DNA of 64,000 bases from Prinia subflava (lineage: Eukaryota; Chordata; Aves; Passeriformes; Cisticolidae): positions 682,001 through 746,000 of the forward strand of contig NW_026960610.1 of NCBI RefSeq assembly GCF_021018805.1, in the 5' to 3' direction. The notes under the pieces are model-generated. The model made no database searches and was not told the origin of the DNA. It saw only the letters and a list, made by a program, of their open reading frames with translations. The position numbers and the translations under genes were made by a program. Shown in pieces: positions 45,062-57,109 of the stretch; positions within the stretch are counted from its first letter, which is position 1; each line of letters opens with the position of its first letter.

Positions 45062-45172
45062 CACTGGAGTTCTTCTCAGACTCGGAGTCACTGTCCTCAG
45101 GTTTCCTGCACTTTCTTTTGGATGCTTTATGTTTTTTCTTTTGTCTTTTCTTCTTATTTTTCTTCTTTTCCT
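45062..45172 (-). CDS. NKAP: NKAP exon 4
   Basis: Lysine-rich (KKKNKKKRQKKKHK) then acidic (KPEDSDSESEKNSS). Donor G|GTAAGA. The acceptor CGTTCCAG has a weak pyrimidine tract. No frame lesion. Confidence 0.85.
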
Positions 45173-45388
45173 CTGGAACGTTTTCAAAGATAACATTAGA
45201 GAACAAAGAACATCTAGTTCCATATGTATTCCCTGATCTTCCCAAAGCAACGTTCTCCTTTGAGCTGGAGCCCATCCCACTCACTTCCACCCATCTAAGT
45301 CAGGGAACCTCCTGCAAGCAGCAGCAGCAGATTCTAAGCCACAGTAGCTTCCCATTTTCAAAAAAGCTGTGCAAGCCAAACAAAATAC

Positions 45389-45462
45389 CTTCTGAGCTGG
45401 AATCTGAAGAACTACTCTTAGATTTTGCCTCTTCATCTTCTACTGGTGTGTGCTCATCAGAA
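45389..45462 (-). CDS. NKAP: NKAP exon 3
   Basis: Codes SDEHTPVEDEEAKSKSSSSD, the conserved acidic motif of NKAP. Acceptor TTATTCAG, donor G|GTATTT. No lesion. Confidence 0.9.
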
Positions 45463-45830
45463 CTGAATAACAGTTTGTTACTTAAAATCTGTTTTGTTGT
45501 ATTCAAGATCAAAGGTACAGATATGACTTAAGACATTTTGAGTCAATCCTTGCAAGGGAGTAAAATATTAAAGAGCTAATTTAGCCTGGGAACTGCTGTC
45601 AGAATCACAACACAACAGTCACCTAATCTACAATAAATCACATATTGCATAATTGGTATGTTGGAATTACTTAGTGGGAAAAAAAGTAGTAATCTCATTA
45701 TGTTGCTTCAGGAAGGAACTGATACAATAAGTATTGTGGCATCATGACTAGCGCAGGGATAAAGCATTTTATAAACTGAATTGATATGTAATTAATATTA
45801 TAAAAAACATGATGAAAGAATATGTCTTAC

Positions 45831-45909
45831 TCTGGATCAGGAACTTTTGGTGACAGCCCCCAGACTTCAGGTGCCCCCAGTTCTCCAATTCTCTCTCTCA
45901 CTGAGTCTC
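45831..45909 (-). pseudogene. NKAP: NKAP exon 2, 2-bp short
   Basis: Acceptor TTTACAG and donor GA|GTAAGA are good. The 79 bp code RLSER at one end and [15 protein letters not shown] at the other, but in different frames. A GA unit is missing from the run at 45892-45900. Exon ends match the phases of exons 1 and 3, so the deletion is internal. Confidence 0.85.
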
Positions 45910-46346
45910 CTGTAAAGGAAAACACTGTCACTGACGCCTAGGACGCCTAGTTTGCCACACCCAGCACACAAACATTTTAAGTCCCACACGTTAGTGTTTC
46001 TAATTGCCTAAAGCACCCACAATACGGATAAGAAACAACTCGGAGCAAGGAGCAAGATCGCAGGCCGGCAGTCTGGCAGCAGAGCTCCGCACACTGCAGA
46101 GGATCGGCGGTAGCAGGTGTTAACCCCCTTCCAGCCAAGCTCCGTCCCGTCCCTCCCCGGGCGGCCCTACCCGCGGGGAACGCACGGAGAGCTCGTGAAG
46201 GGGCTGAGAGTCCGTGACGGGGCCGTACAGAACCAGGCCTGGCCGCCCGCCCAGCACCCGCAGGCCCCCGCCCCTCCCGGGAGCACTGTCCCTTCGGCGC
46301 GGAGTGGGGCCCGGCAGGGCAGGCCCGAACCCGCGCTGGCGCTCAC

Positions 46347-46573
46347 TTCTGCCGCAGGATCTTCTCCTTCTCGTAATACTCGGGCCATTTGCTGTGGTGG
46401 TGCCCGTGGTGCGCGGAGGAGCGCGGCGCGCCGGGACTCCAGGACCGGCTGCGGCTCCGCCGGTGGCTCAGGTACCTCGGGCCATTGCGCTCCCGGGACT
46501 GGGAGCGGGACCGCGAGCGGCAGCCGCGGCGCTCGGAGCTGGTGGCGGGCGGAGAGCGGGACGCGGGCGCCAT
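46347..46573 (-). CDS. NKAP: NKAP exon 1
   Basis: ATG at 46571-46573 with RS-rich coding (RSRSRSQSRERN), ending WPEYYEKEKILRQ. The donor is AA|GTGAGC at 46346/46347. The exon leaves two bases in phase. Confidence 0.9.
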
Positions 46574-46743
46574 GGCGGCAGCAACGAGCGGCTTCCTGTG
46601 GCTTCCGGCGCCCTCCCGGCCGGGCGGGAGCGGGGCAGCCCCGCCCGCGGGGTCACCGCCTCACCCGCCCGGCCGGCAACGCGGCGGTAGTCGCGGCGGC
46701 GGCGGCGGCTCCCTTTGTGTCCCGCTGCGGCCGCCTGGCAGCG

Positions 46744-46771
46744 ATGGACGCGCGCACGGCGGCGGCGCAAG
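46744..46771 (+). other. Candidate divergent first exon
   Basis: A plus-strand ATG in fair context (GCGATGG) opens nine codons (MDARTAAAQ) that run into a good donor, G|GTGAGG at 46771/46772, about 170 bp from the NKAP start. It could be the first coding exon of a divergent transcript, or chance in a CpG island. No matching downstream exon was recognised. Confidence 0.25.
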
Positions 46772-47092
46772 GTGAGGCGGCGACTAGGGGCGAGCCGCGG
46801 GCGGGGCGCGGGGCCGCGGCCCCGGGAGCTGTCCAGGGCGGCCCGTGAGCAGCACTGCCCCGCGGACAGCTCACCGTGCCCCGGCGGGGTTCCCCCTTCT
46901 TGGCGGGGCTTGGAACCGCCTGACACGGCCCGACTCGGGCAAGGCCCCATTTCGAATGTTCAGCCGCCCGGCACCTCCCAGCGCGGCCTGACACAGCGCT
47001 GGCTGCCGCTCCGGTGCAGCGTCTCAGGGCAAAAGTGACAGGACGAGAGGAAATGGCCCCAAGTTGCGTCAGGGGAGGTTTAGGTCGGGTAT

Positions 47093-47292
47093 ATGGAAAT
47101 TTTTTTCATGGCAAAGGTTGTCAAGCACAGGAATAGGCTGCCCAGCGAAGTGGTGGAGTCCCCATCCCTGGAAATGTTAAATGGAGATGGCACTTAAGGA
47201 CATGGTTTAGTGGTGAACATGGTGCTGGTGCTGGGTTCACGGCTGGAGTTGATGATCTTAAGTATTTTCCAACCTTAACCTTTATCTATGAA
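47093..47292 (+). mobile_element. CR1 LINE tail
   Basis: A 3' CR1 fragment recognisable by AGGCTGCCCAG, CCCATCCCTGGAAATGTT, GATGATCTTAAG and TTTTCCAACCTTAA in the standard order. Confidence 0.85.
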
Positions 47293-49900
47293 AATGATAC
47301 AAATTATGTATTCAGATAAGACACCCACTCTTCTGTGAGCGCCCTTTCCCCTCAGGTTTGACCACGTTGCCACGGAGCTTTCTTAAAAAAACCCCGAGTT
47401 TGTGCTCAGCTCTGGAAAGTGCAGTGTAATATCACTGGGTCTGGCCAGCTCTGTGTAAAGGGGGCATTTTGGACAGCTGCTCCACCCTGGGGAGCCCATG
47501 CTGGTTTACGCTGTCCAGAAATTATGTCAGGGTATGTCAGTCTCTTTTTCACAAATGAACCAGTATTTTAGCTCCAAAACCTACCACAAGCGGCATAAAA
47601 TCTGTAAGATGGAGGAAGCCTATTGTGTATTTTTTGGGGTGCAAGTAACCATGTGCAGAACAGGAAGGGAAAATATTTACCAGAGATTGCCCATGTGTGT
47701 GGTGTTACTGTCGCCTGTGTCTGTGTGAGGACAGCCCAGTTTCTCCTTTCTTTTGATTATTTTGGCAAATAGATGTGACTAAATGATGACTAAAACATCT
47801 GCCTCAGGAGCACTCTGCACCTGTTACCTAATATTGTAAGGCGACTTGAAGTGCTTTTGTACACAAGTTATAATGCTCATGCAGTACATAACAGCATCTA
47901 CAAGAACTACTAATGTCAATAAAAAGGATCACTGGACTCTTCAGTTATATGAGGCTTTATATAATGGGATTGGCAGGACAAATACTCTCAGAGATTTCTT
48001 CAAAGCACAAACAGTGAAAATTTGTACTTTGGAGTCTTTCAGAAGCCATGATTTTTTATTTTAAATTCCCACAGTGGAAGAATATTTCTGTCTTTAAAGG
48101 TAGTCTTAGGTAGGATAACTATTGAATTTCAAATTTATTGAAAACCCTTAACTGTTCTGCTTTTAAAATTTAATTTACTTTAATGTAAAATATATGTTTT
48201 CATGATGGAGAATGTTACTTTGTCTCTCAAATTTGTCAGCTCTTTAAAAGAATTTTCTGTTCTCACAAACTGGATTTTTAAAAACAAAAGAGCTCCTAAA
48301 ATTGCTTAATTGAACTCATTACTGAATTACATACTTTTTTGTCTTCTCACAAAAGCCTGCACATAAATTTCTTTAAATTTGTAGTTCATATTTTCAGAGC
48401 CTCCATCACAGAGGGTTTTTTGATCACTTTTATACATTAAGATAAAAGTTGCTATTGGGTCTCTTACATATTTTTTCAGTTCCAAGAATACCACATGTAG
48501 TTCTATATCCCAGATGTTTCTTGTCAATATCTTAGATAAAATGGTTCTTTTATACTGTTATTTATATTGTAAGGTTTTATGTGACTTGAATCCCCAAACA
48601 CTTTCTAGGCTTATCTAAAAATAAAAGTGGAAAAAACAACCCCTAAACTAGGAGATGCATGCTGACAAAAAAAATGCACATTGAAATTCAGCTTTCAGAT
48701 GCAGCAAGACGGTGGCAGCTTCAATCAAATTGGCTGAACTGGGGAGAGCATTAGCTCTGTCCTGACTGCAGCAATGTGACAGTGGGGTTCAGATTCTATA
48801 TCTGACAGAAGGAGTTGCCATAGAGAAAAGCTGCTGTGAGAAAGGTAAAAGTCAAGGAGATGGTGCAGCTCTCCCAGCAACTTTTAAATCAGGCAGCATT
48901 TCTGTGACTAAGTGGTTCAAACCTGATTTTTGAGATCTGGTGATGCCTCAGGAACAGGGATCCTTCCAAGTCAGTGCTTGTCTGTAGCTGTAAATTTTCC
49001 TGTTAGTTATTTAGTGTTGGAAGAGGCAGTGAGAAGTCTTTAAAGCTGGAGGATGAAAGGCTAATAAATTGTTTAATTTGGGCCATCACACATTTTTGGA
49101 GGAGAAAAAAAGCACTGGATTAAGTATTAAAACAATTACAGTATTATTTTCATTTAATATAGCCTCTTGTGTCAAAATTACTAAGAACCTGTATCAAAGG
49201 AGAAAAGAATTGAAGGGTCGTATGAGGAAGAAAAGCCTATGGTTTCCCTGATGAGTGTTTTCTATTATTTATTCTCCTTCAATTGACTCTCTGGTAAAGC
49301 CTATAAATAAACAGAAACTGTTTTTTTAACATTTAAAATCTGAAGGCTCACTTCAAAAAGGCACTTCTGTTACTAACTGTACAAATACAGGGAGTCTGAC
49401 AGGTGATTTTCTTGCTAGAAGAGCTCATAAACCTGGGCAGGACCATTTCATTGCTGATTTATGTAGTGAAGGATTGCAGTAATTTCTGCCAGTGACTGTG
49501 TCCTGTTCATGTTTTTCAATGAACTTGACAGGACATTTGTTCTTGTCAAAGTTTTTGAATCTTAAAAAAAATCAGGAACTCCTGTGGTTCAAGTCCACAG
49601 AATGCATACGGGGGGAAAAAAAAAGGAACAGATCAGTAACCGAAGATGAAAAATATCTTTTACGATCTTGGTGTTCTTTGAGCATTCCTGAACAGCAACA
49701 GTTTCCAAGAGGCCGCACTGTGGATGTGTCACTTTGGTGGCCACATGTCCAATGTGACAAGAGTCGCATTTTGTCAAAGACACTTTGTGTCAAAGCCATA
49801 CGTGTCTGTATAGCTGCTGGCAGAGTCTGTCTAACATGTGTCACTGTGGTGCAAAGAATTCCAAATAAATGCTCCCGCAGCACGAGCAAGGGTGCTCAGG
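47293..49900. other. NKAP-ZBTB33 intergenic region
   Basis: AT-rich, with no coding exon, RNA gene or long repeat recognised. Confidence 0.45.
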
Positions 49901-50830
49901 TGTGGGTTTCAGCTCCCCTTGGTGCTGGGCGGAGGTGCCGGCTGCGTCAGCGTTGTCAGAGCAGCGCCAATGCCCCCGGGAAGGCAATGAGATTCAGCGG
50001 GAAATAGCGTCTCCACGGCCTTATCCACACGGTCAGCCGTAAGGTAGGTGTCGGGGGTTCACTGCCGCCTCCGCCCGGGACACGGAGCGCGGGGGAGCCG
50101 GGAGCCAGGCGAGAATTGCCAAGGCCGCAGCAAGGCCCGTGTGTGGGACCCGAGGCGTCCCAAGGCCTGCGCTGAAGCAGGGTCGGGGCCACACACTCGG
50201 CACTTCGAGGTCCGCAGGCGGCCTCCTGCAGGCGGGGGGCCGTGACGCGGGCGGTGCGTCCCAGGCTGTGTCCGGAGCCCCGAAAGCGCCGCGGCCTCGG
50301 GGCTGCCGGCGGCGGGAGAGCGCGGGGCGGGCCCGGCCCGGGGCAGGAGCGCGGCCCCGCCCCGGCTCGAAGGTTCCCGAGGCCGCTCGGGTCAGAGCCG
50401 AGGGCAGCACCGGCAGCGCCCCCCGGGGGCGGTGCGGCGGGTCCGGTGGGTCCGGTGGTGCGGGAGGTGACGGGGCCGCGACCGTAGTTCGGCGCAGGTA
50501 ACGCGAACTCGGGGGGCTCGGCTGCCCCTCTCGCCCCGCTGGGGGCTCAGCGAACGGGGAGCCCATCAATTCGGGCCCGGTGCCGCCAGGCCGCTCCGCG
50601 GGCCCGCTGCTGTCAGCGCCGCCGTTTCCGCTCGGCTTCCGGCCACAGACCGGCCGCTGCTGCCCCGACGGCGGCCCCGCTCGGAGCACGCGTTCTCATG
50701 GTCAAGCCTCCCGGGGTCGCGGGGGGAGCCGGGCGGGACGCGCTCCCCGGGCTGGCGTGCGGCGGCCGCGGGGCTCCGGCCTCAGCGCTTCATCCGGCCC
50801 GGCCCGGCCCGGCCTGCGGAAATAAAGTTT
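49900..50830 (+). promoter_or_regulatory. ZBTB33 CpG-island promoter and 5' UTR exon
   Basis: A CpG island about 1 kb upstream of the coding exon. The best donor for a non-coding first exon is GCGCAG|GTAACG at 50497/50498; another is AAG|GTAGGT near 50043. GC-box-like GGGCGG motifs are present. Long ORFs here are compositional. Confidence 0.6.
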
Positions 50831-51535
50831 CACGGGTAAAATTCGAGCCCGTGACTCGCTGTTCTTTATTTTGATGTTGTTTTTTGCAGCTTATTGGGGG
50901 GCTTTGAATGGGCAGTGCTGACAGATGGGTTACTTTGACTTAGCAGATGTCTTTTGTTACGGTGCTGCTTCAGTGTCTCGATTTGAAATACAAAGCCTTG
51001 CAAATATATGACATGGGGTTAAAAAAACCTTTATTTTTCTGGGGAAGGAAGTGCACTATCCATAGCGTTTTCATTAACTCAGTTGACTGGTAATATACAG
51101 ACACACATTCTGGTGTCTGGCCATAAATAGCTTCACGTTATTGGGCTTTCTCATAACAATTTATGGAATATTTCACAATTAAAAAGAAATTACTAATAAT
51201 ATTTAAAGCTGTTTGAGGGACCCAAAACTTCCATCTTCTTGGTTTTATAATTAACCTTATTTGCTGTTGCCTAAGATGAGGTGTTGTTTCTCTGTTCCCC
51301 ACCTTGTAAGAACAGAGGATATATTCAGAATTCCACTTACCTTGTGTAGAAGGGGAAAGGACAAACAACAATAATAAACAAATTTGCAGAGTGCAGTAGC
51401 ACATGATCTGAACAGTATCTCAGATTTGTTTTTCCTAAAGAAGGAATAGACAGTAAATATGTGAACGTTGTCATGCAGTTAAAACTGTAAATCTGCATTT
51501 TTACTAATTTGATATCTTGCTTTCCCTTTGTAGAA

Positions 51536-53575
51536 ATGGAGGGGAAAAAACTTATTTCTGCAACAGACACACAATATTCTAGCGTGCTCCTTCAGTCTTT
51601 GAATGAGCAACGTGGCCATGGACTTTTTTGTGATGTTACAGTCATTGTGGAAGACCAGAAATTTCGAGCTCACAGAAACATCCTTTCAGCCTCAAGCACA
51701 TATTTTCACCAGCTTTTCTCAGTGGCTGGTCAAGTGGTTGAACTGAGCTTTGTAAAAGCAGAAATTTTTGCAGAAATTCTTAATTATATTTATAGTTCCA
51801 AAATAATCAGTGTTCGATCTGATTTACTTGATGAATTGATTAAATCAGGGCAGGAGCTGGGTGTTAAATTCATAGCTGACCTGGACATACCTCTGGCCAA
51901 AGGCAAAAATGTGCCAAGCGAGGTCAAAGACAGTGCTTCAGAAACTTCAGCTTCTAGTCCAAATCAAAGAGATGCTGAAACACAGGTAACTGTAATCAGG
52001 CCAGAGGGTCAAGAGGCAACAGATGGGATGCCAGTTATAACACAGTCATTCTCCTTACATGGCATAGAATATGAGACTACAAAAATTACAGTGAGCAATG
52101 AGGATGATGAGGATGATGATGTAATTTTTTGTTCTGAGATTGTTCCTCCAAAAGAATGTACTAAAGAAAAAAATGCTGCAAGCCAGAACCAGCCTTGCTC
52201 AAGTCCAGCTGGAGCTTCTGACCAAAAATCCTGTGGTAGTGGTGGCTCTCCCCATTTGACGAACACCACAGCAGCTCAGAACCTCACTTTGTCTGCCAGT
52301 CAGTTAAGCCCAAACCAAACACAATCAGGTGCTGAATCACTTGTCTTGGCAACACAGCAGCATTTTACTCCTAATATCATTGTGCTAAACAAGCCACTGC
52401 TTAACTCATCACTTGGTGCCAGCTCCTTGCATCAAAGACATGTGACTCCTACAATTAATTTACTTGAGGAGAACCAGCAGCCATCCAATAATGGCTCCAT
52501 AACTGAAGTGGAAGCAACTGCTGTTGATGATGAAGAGGTTGTTGAAGATGATGTTGATATCATTAGGTCCTCTAGTCCTGGTTCGGTCAGCAGCAGGTCT
52601 TTAGTTGAGCGACCTTCTGTTCCTAAGGCAGTGAGCACTGAAGGATCAGGTGTACAGAAAAAACAGGTTGTTACATTTTCACAAGAGCCATCTGCTAAAC
52701 CTGGAGAATTTAAAATAAAAATCTCAGACGTCCTTTCTGGAAACAACAAGGAATTAAGTTCGGGTCTAGCATCAAAGAATGTGGCAGATGGGCAGAAAAT
52801 CATAACATTAGATACAGCAACTGAAATAGGAGGCTTATCCACAGGCTGTAAGGTTTATGCAAATATCGGTGAGGATACCTATGACATAGTCATCCCTGTG
52901 AAGGGTGATTCTGAGGAAGGGGAAGCCAAGCCTGATGACACACCCAAAAAGTCTGGTGATGAATCTCCAAAGGGGAAACGCATGAAAGTAAAGCATGATG
53001 ACCACTACGAGCTCATAGTGGATGGCAGAGTCTACTACATTTGTATTGTGTGCAAGAGGTCGTACGCATGTCTGACGAGCTTGCGGAGACATTTCAATGT
53101 CCACTCCTGGGAGAAGAAGTACCCGTGTCGCTACTGTGACAAAGTTTTTGCTCTTGCAGAATATCGTACCAAGCATGAACTTCACCACACTGGGGAGCGA
53201 AGGTACCAGTGCTTGACATGTGGCAAATCTTTCATCAACTACCAAATTACGGCCTCCCACATAAGATCAGTTCACAGCCAAGACCCTTCTGGAGACACCA
53301 AGCTGTACCGGCTGCACCCCTGCAAGTCCCTGCAGATCAGACAATACGCCTACATTAGTGACCGCTCCAGCAGTGTCCCGGTGATAAATGAGGGGGGAAT
53401 TGTCTATCGTGTTGGCTCAGGGAAGGACGGCACTGAAGGAACAACATCTAACTCTCCAGCCAAACAAATCACCTGGGATGACATTTTTGTTCCACAGGGA
53501 AATGAAACAATTTTTAAACAAAACCTGTCAGAGGGAAGTACTGAATTTGAGTTTGTGATACCAGAATCTTACTGA
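51536..53575 (+). CDS. ZBTB33: ZBTB33 (Kaiso) transcriptional repressor
   Basis: An intact 679-codon coding exon; human Kaiso has 672 residues. An acceptor, TTTGTAG, ends two bases before the ATG, so the coding region is a single exon behind a non-coding first exon. Residues 1-120 are the BTB/POZ dimerisation domain (LLQSLNEQRGHGLFCDVTVI, FRAHRNILSASSTYFHQLF). The middle is acidic and Ser-rich (DDEDDDVIF, DDEEVVEDDVDI). Three C2H2 zinc fingers lie at about 501-524, 529-552 and 557-581 (CIVCKRSY, CRYCDKVF, CLTCGKSF). Kaiso binds methylated CpG pairs and the TCCTGCNA site and recruits NCoR-type co-repressors; p120-catenin is a known partner. The ATG at 51536 is chosen over the in-frame 51509 because it follows the acceptor and matches the family start. 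No lesion is seen, in contrast with NKAP. Confidence 0.97.
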   Translation: MEGKKLISATDTQYSSVLLQSLNEQRGHGLFCDVTVIVEDQKFRAHRNILSASSTYFHQLFSVAGQVVELSFVKAEIFAEILNYIYSSKIISVRSDLLDELIKSGQELGVKFIADLDIPLAKGKNVPSEVKDSASETSASSPNQRDAETQVTVIRPEGQEATDGMPVITQSFSLHGIEYETTKITVSNEDDEDDDVIFCSEIVPPKECTKEKNAASQNQPCSSPAGASDQKSCGSGGSPHLTNTTAAQNLTLSASQLSPNQTQSGAESLVLATQQHFTPNIIVLNKPLLNSSLGASSLHQRHVTPTINLLEENQQPSNNGSITEVEATAVDDEEVVEDDVDIIRSSSPGSVSSRSLVERPSVPKAVSTEGSGVQKKQVVTFSQEPSAKPGEFKIKISDVLSGNNKELSSGLASKNVADGQKIITLDTATEIGGLSTGCKVYANIGEDTYDIVIPVKGDSEEGEAKPDDTPKKSGDESPKGKRMKVKHDDHYELIVDGRVYYICIVCKRSYACLTSLRRHFNVHSWEKKYPCRYCDKVFALAEYRTKHELHHTGERRYQCLTCGKSFINYQITASHIRSVHSQDPSGDTKLYRLHPCKSLQIRQYAYISDRSSSVPVINEGGIVYRVGSGKDGTEGTTSNSPAKQITWDDIFVPQGNETIFKQNLSEGSTEFEFVIPESY

Positions 53576-56520
53576 AATGTTTGAAATGCTGGAAAATGGA
53601 TTCAGTGCAGGAGCATTGAAGCTGTTTTAACTGAACTTTAGAAATTGCTGTAAAATGAAAGGTTAGTCAAAAGAAGTTAACTTGTTCTAAAAAGTCACCA
53701 AATGGTAGCACTTAGATGGACAATGCTAACTGAAGTGATTTTTGGAAGCAATTAATCAGAAAATTTACTTCAGTAGAAAGTAAGATTTCTAAGGCACTAG
53801 CAGTGTTTTCTGGTATGTTAAATTTGATCAAAACATGAGGATTTGTGGCTTGAAAATGTACAATTCCTTCTAAACAGCTAGAAATATTTCTAAAATAATT
53901 GAGGTGTTTCCTGTACCCATACTTACCATGTAAACCCTTTCTTTCATGTTAGCACTTTAATGCTGAATTCTGTTTAAATGTTAAACAAGAAAAGTTAGAT
54001 TTTTTTCATCATAGTCTCTTGGTCATGGAACTATTTAAAAAAAAATCCCACAACTTGTGAACAAGGGGCCAAAATACATGATCCCCTACTACACTGGAGT
54101 AGTCTGTTTTTGAGCTCTTAATTCTGCTTTTATAAATATTATGAATCATCTGTCTTCATGCAAAAAGTCTTGTCAACAAGCAATACTCAATTAGGGCTAA
54201 CTTGAACAAACTTTACTTACAGTTGGCAGTATGGTGAGCAAAGTATTCAGTGTCCTGGAGCATGATGTTTTACTCTTTGCAATGGGTAAAAACCAAACCC
54301 CACAAAGCTCAATAGTGAAGAAACAGAACACTTAGGAAGGAGATAATTTTACCTTCTTAAAGCTTGAGAAATATTGTTGCATTTTCTTACTGCTGGAAAA
54401 AATGCCAGTAGTTAGTTTGATATAAAGTGCTGTTCCTTTTGTTTTCCTTTTTTTTTTTTCCACTTCAGGAAGAAGGGCTTCAGTCCAGAATTTAAAAATT
54501 TATGATAAAAATATTATTTGTTTTTGCTGAAAGCTTCTCGAAACTACAAATTCATGTAAGTGCTGTATTGGTTTAGTACGGAGACTGCTGAAGATCTTGT
54601 ATGCCTGCCTGTTTGGCTAGATCTTCAAGTGAAAAAGGGATTTGGATTCCACCACCCCCCCCCCCACTTGCCCCCATTTATACACTTTAGAAGATGAGAA
54701 CTAAATCAATAACCAGAAAATACCCTTTATTCACCATGATCCAAAGTATAAATTCTCTGCAGTTGTCTAGTTAGCTGTTTCCAGGTTTGGGTTTATTATG
54801 TGGCTGTTTTATTCTCCTTGCAACTGATGCCTGTTTAAGCAGTTAAAAGATGAATTAGATGTCCAACTTAATCAGGAAATGGTAGAGAAAAACAGCTGTT
54901 TACTGGAGTTAGTTTAGCATTTCAGAGTTAGTTACTTGTTGATTTTTGTAAATGATAATATGAAAACTCCTCAAGTTCTAGAGGTGACTGAGAAAGACTG
55001 TTGTGCATAGTACTAGTTATGGAAACCTTTCATTGCTTATATTGCAGTTACAGGTTTCTCTTTTTATGTTTTAAGTTAGCATCTTGATGTTATGACTTTC
55101 AAAGTTAAAGGTTTTAGACATACAATACTCATCACAGAAAGGCACTTAAATGGTAAATGGTTCAAATATAAGTTGAACTACAAAACGATACCAAAAATCC
55201 ACATGAGCAGTGATGGGAGGAGGATTTGTTTATGTGGTGCATATAATGCTCAGCACTTCTCTTTTGTCAGCCAAGAATATGATATACCTGATTATTTCCA
55301 GATCGTATTGCAGACCCCTTTGAATACAATGGGTCATGCTTTAAATGTGGGATGTAACTGAGGTGGGATTTCTGCAGGCATTATCCTAATGTGACATGAG
55401 TGTGGATTGCCTGTGTCGGCTCAGGTGGCTCAGCCGCAGCTGGCTGGTGCTGTGGTGAGACTTCCTGAACTTTGTGGCGAGACAAATGCAATGTTATTTT
55501 TGTTATTGACATGACACATGTTTAATCACAAAATAGTCTTGAGTTGGAAGGGACCCACAAGGATCACTGAGCCCAACTCTTAAGTAAATGGCCTGTATGG
55601 GGATCTGAAATTAAGCAGAATTAAACATAATGGCTATCACTATTTGCTGCTGATATATTCAAAACCTTAAATTAAACTGTGTCTAGTAAAGGTCTCTTTT
55701 TGGAGGAAAACTGGAAAATTAGGGCTTTGTTACTATTTTTGCTAGAAGACATGTGCTTGCATGTGTCTCAGGGTCTTCAGTTTTCCTTGGAAGTGATTTT
55801 TTGATATCCAAAGTCCAGAGGTATGTAAAGCATTTTTAAAATTTCATTTCTGATATTTATTGTTTTGGAAACATGTTAAATCCATTCTTTGAAAACTTTT
55901 TATGGGGCCATGAGTAAGCTTTTATATTTAGATTTCTGGCTATTGCACTTATATTTGTGTTTTTGTTTGTTTTTGTAGCCATTTAACTTCCAGTTTAACC
56001 TAATGAAAAAAATTATGTAAATATTAAGAAATTGGCTTTGGGATAATGGAAGAAAAAGGTTGAATCTGACAAAGCATTTATAGAGAAATGAAAAAATTCA
56101 AAATTTAAAAAATTTCATTTATTATGCATATAAAACCATTAACAGATCTGCTGCAGAATATGGTAATGGTGGCTGCATTCTCACTGTCTGGTTTCTTTGG
56201 GGATTCATACCATAACATTCCACTATGTGAACTAAATAAATATTGAATAACATCTACTGCTTATTTATTTTGTTCTGTTAAGGCATGCAGTTTATAAAAA
56301 GATGCAGAAGCTGACAACTATATACATTGAATTCTGAGTTCTACAGGTAGTGCCTAGGAAATGTTCTGTGTGAAACATTCCTTGGTTTTTCCCGGTCTGT
56401 GATGTATATAGTCGTACAGTCTTTCCTTAACATACTTTTTCAAGCTGTGTTCTACTTTTCATTAATCAATACATGATATTAGTTCTTAGAGCTTTCTATG
56501 GCAAAAATAAAAAAGTTTAA
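53576..56520 (+). other. ZBTB33 3' UTR
   Basis: A long AT-rich 3' region without ORFs. Poly(A) signals occur near 56235 (AACTAAATAAATA) and 56503 (AAAATAAAAAAG). It includes a C13 run near 54650 and an antisense CR1 fragment. Confidence 0.65.
55518..55610 (-). mobile_element. CR1 LINE tail, antisense, in the 3' UTR
   Basis: ATCACAAAATAGTCTTGAG, TTGGAAGGGACCCACAAGGA and CCCAACTC blocks match the inverted CR1 3' end. Confidence 0.75.
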
Positions 56521-57109
56521 TACTCAAGATGGGTGTAGTATGTTTCTTTTTGATGGCAACTCAGTTTCTATAATCTAACATGTTTGTAGCTTCCTTTTCC
56601 AGGTTGTTGGGGGTTAGATTTGTTTCTTTTTTACTTACAGAATTTTTTCCCATAAGTTGCTAGGAAACTAACTACTGAGTACTTATGGGTGTTCGAGGGA
56701 AACAAAAAGTGGCCAAAGGAGAGGAGTGTAGCACCTGGCTACACCTCTTGGTTTCTGGGAGTTTCTCGGGAGGGGGAGGGGAGATACCACGTGTTTTTGG
56801 CGGCAGGTAAAGGACATGGCTGGGAGCAGCTGTGCTTTCTCACTCTCAGCATGGGAAGGAGGATGGCTAAGTTGTTGCTTACTGCGGGGAGAATTCACTG
56901 TCACCACCGAAGCCCAGTCCTAGGAAATATACCACCATGACAACAACAAAAAGGTGATACCTAAGAACAAGTGGTCAGACTTGCTGCCGAAACAAAGAGG
57001 AGATGTAAACCCCCAGAGAAACAATAATGAAGGGGTGTGTCTAAGGGAGATTCTCAGTTCATCAGATGAGAGGGAATCAAAATGAGGGAAAGATCGGCTA
57101 ACAGAAAGG
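56521..57109. other. Spacer, possibly a retroviral leader or env remnant
   Basis: Purine-rich sequence leading into the env fragment. GCAG|GTAAAG near 56805 could be a retroviral donor. No domain was recognised. Confidence 0.35.

Larger units (their letters stand above)
46050..47010. promoter_or_regulatory. CpG-island promoter of NKAP
   Basis: About 1 kb of GC- and CpG-dense sequence spans NKAP exon 1 and its upstream flank. Long ORFs on both strands here are compositional. It may be bidirectional (see the candidate exon at 46744). Confidence 0.75.

Noticed and set aside
46117..47038. Long GC-rich ORFs around the NKAP promoter
   Set aside because: They are compositional ORFs in a CpG island. 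Only NKAP exon 1 has homology and a proper splice site.
50033..50825. GC-rich ORFs upstream of ZBTB33
   Set aside because: They lie in the promoter and 5' UTR island. The Kaiso coding frame begins at 51536.
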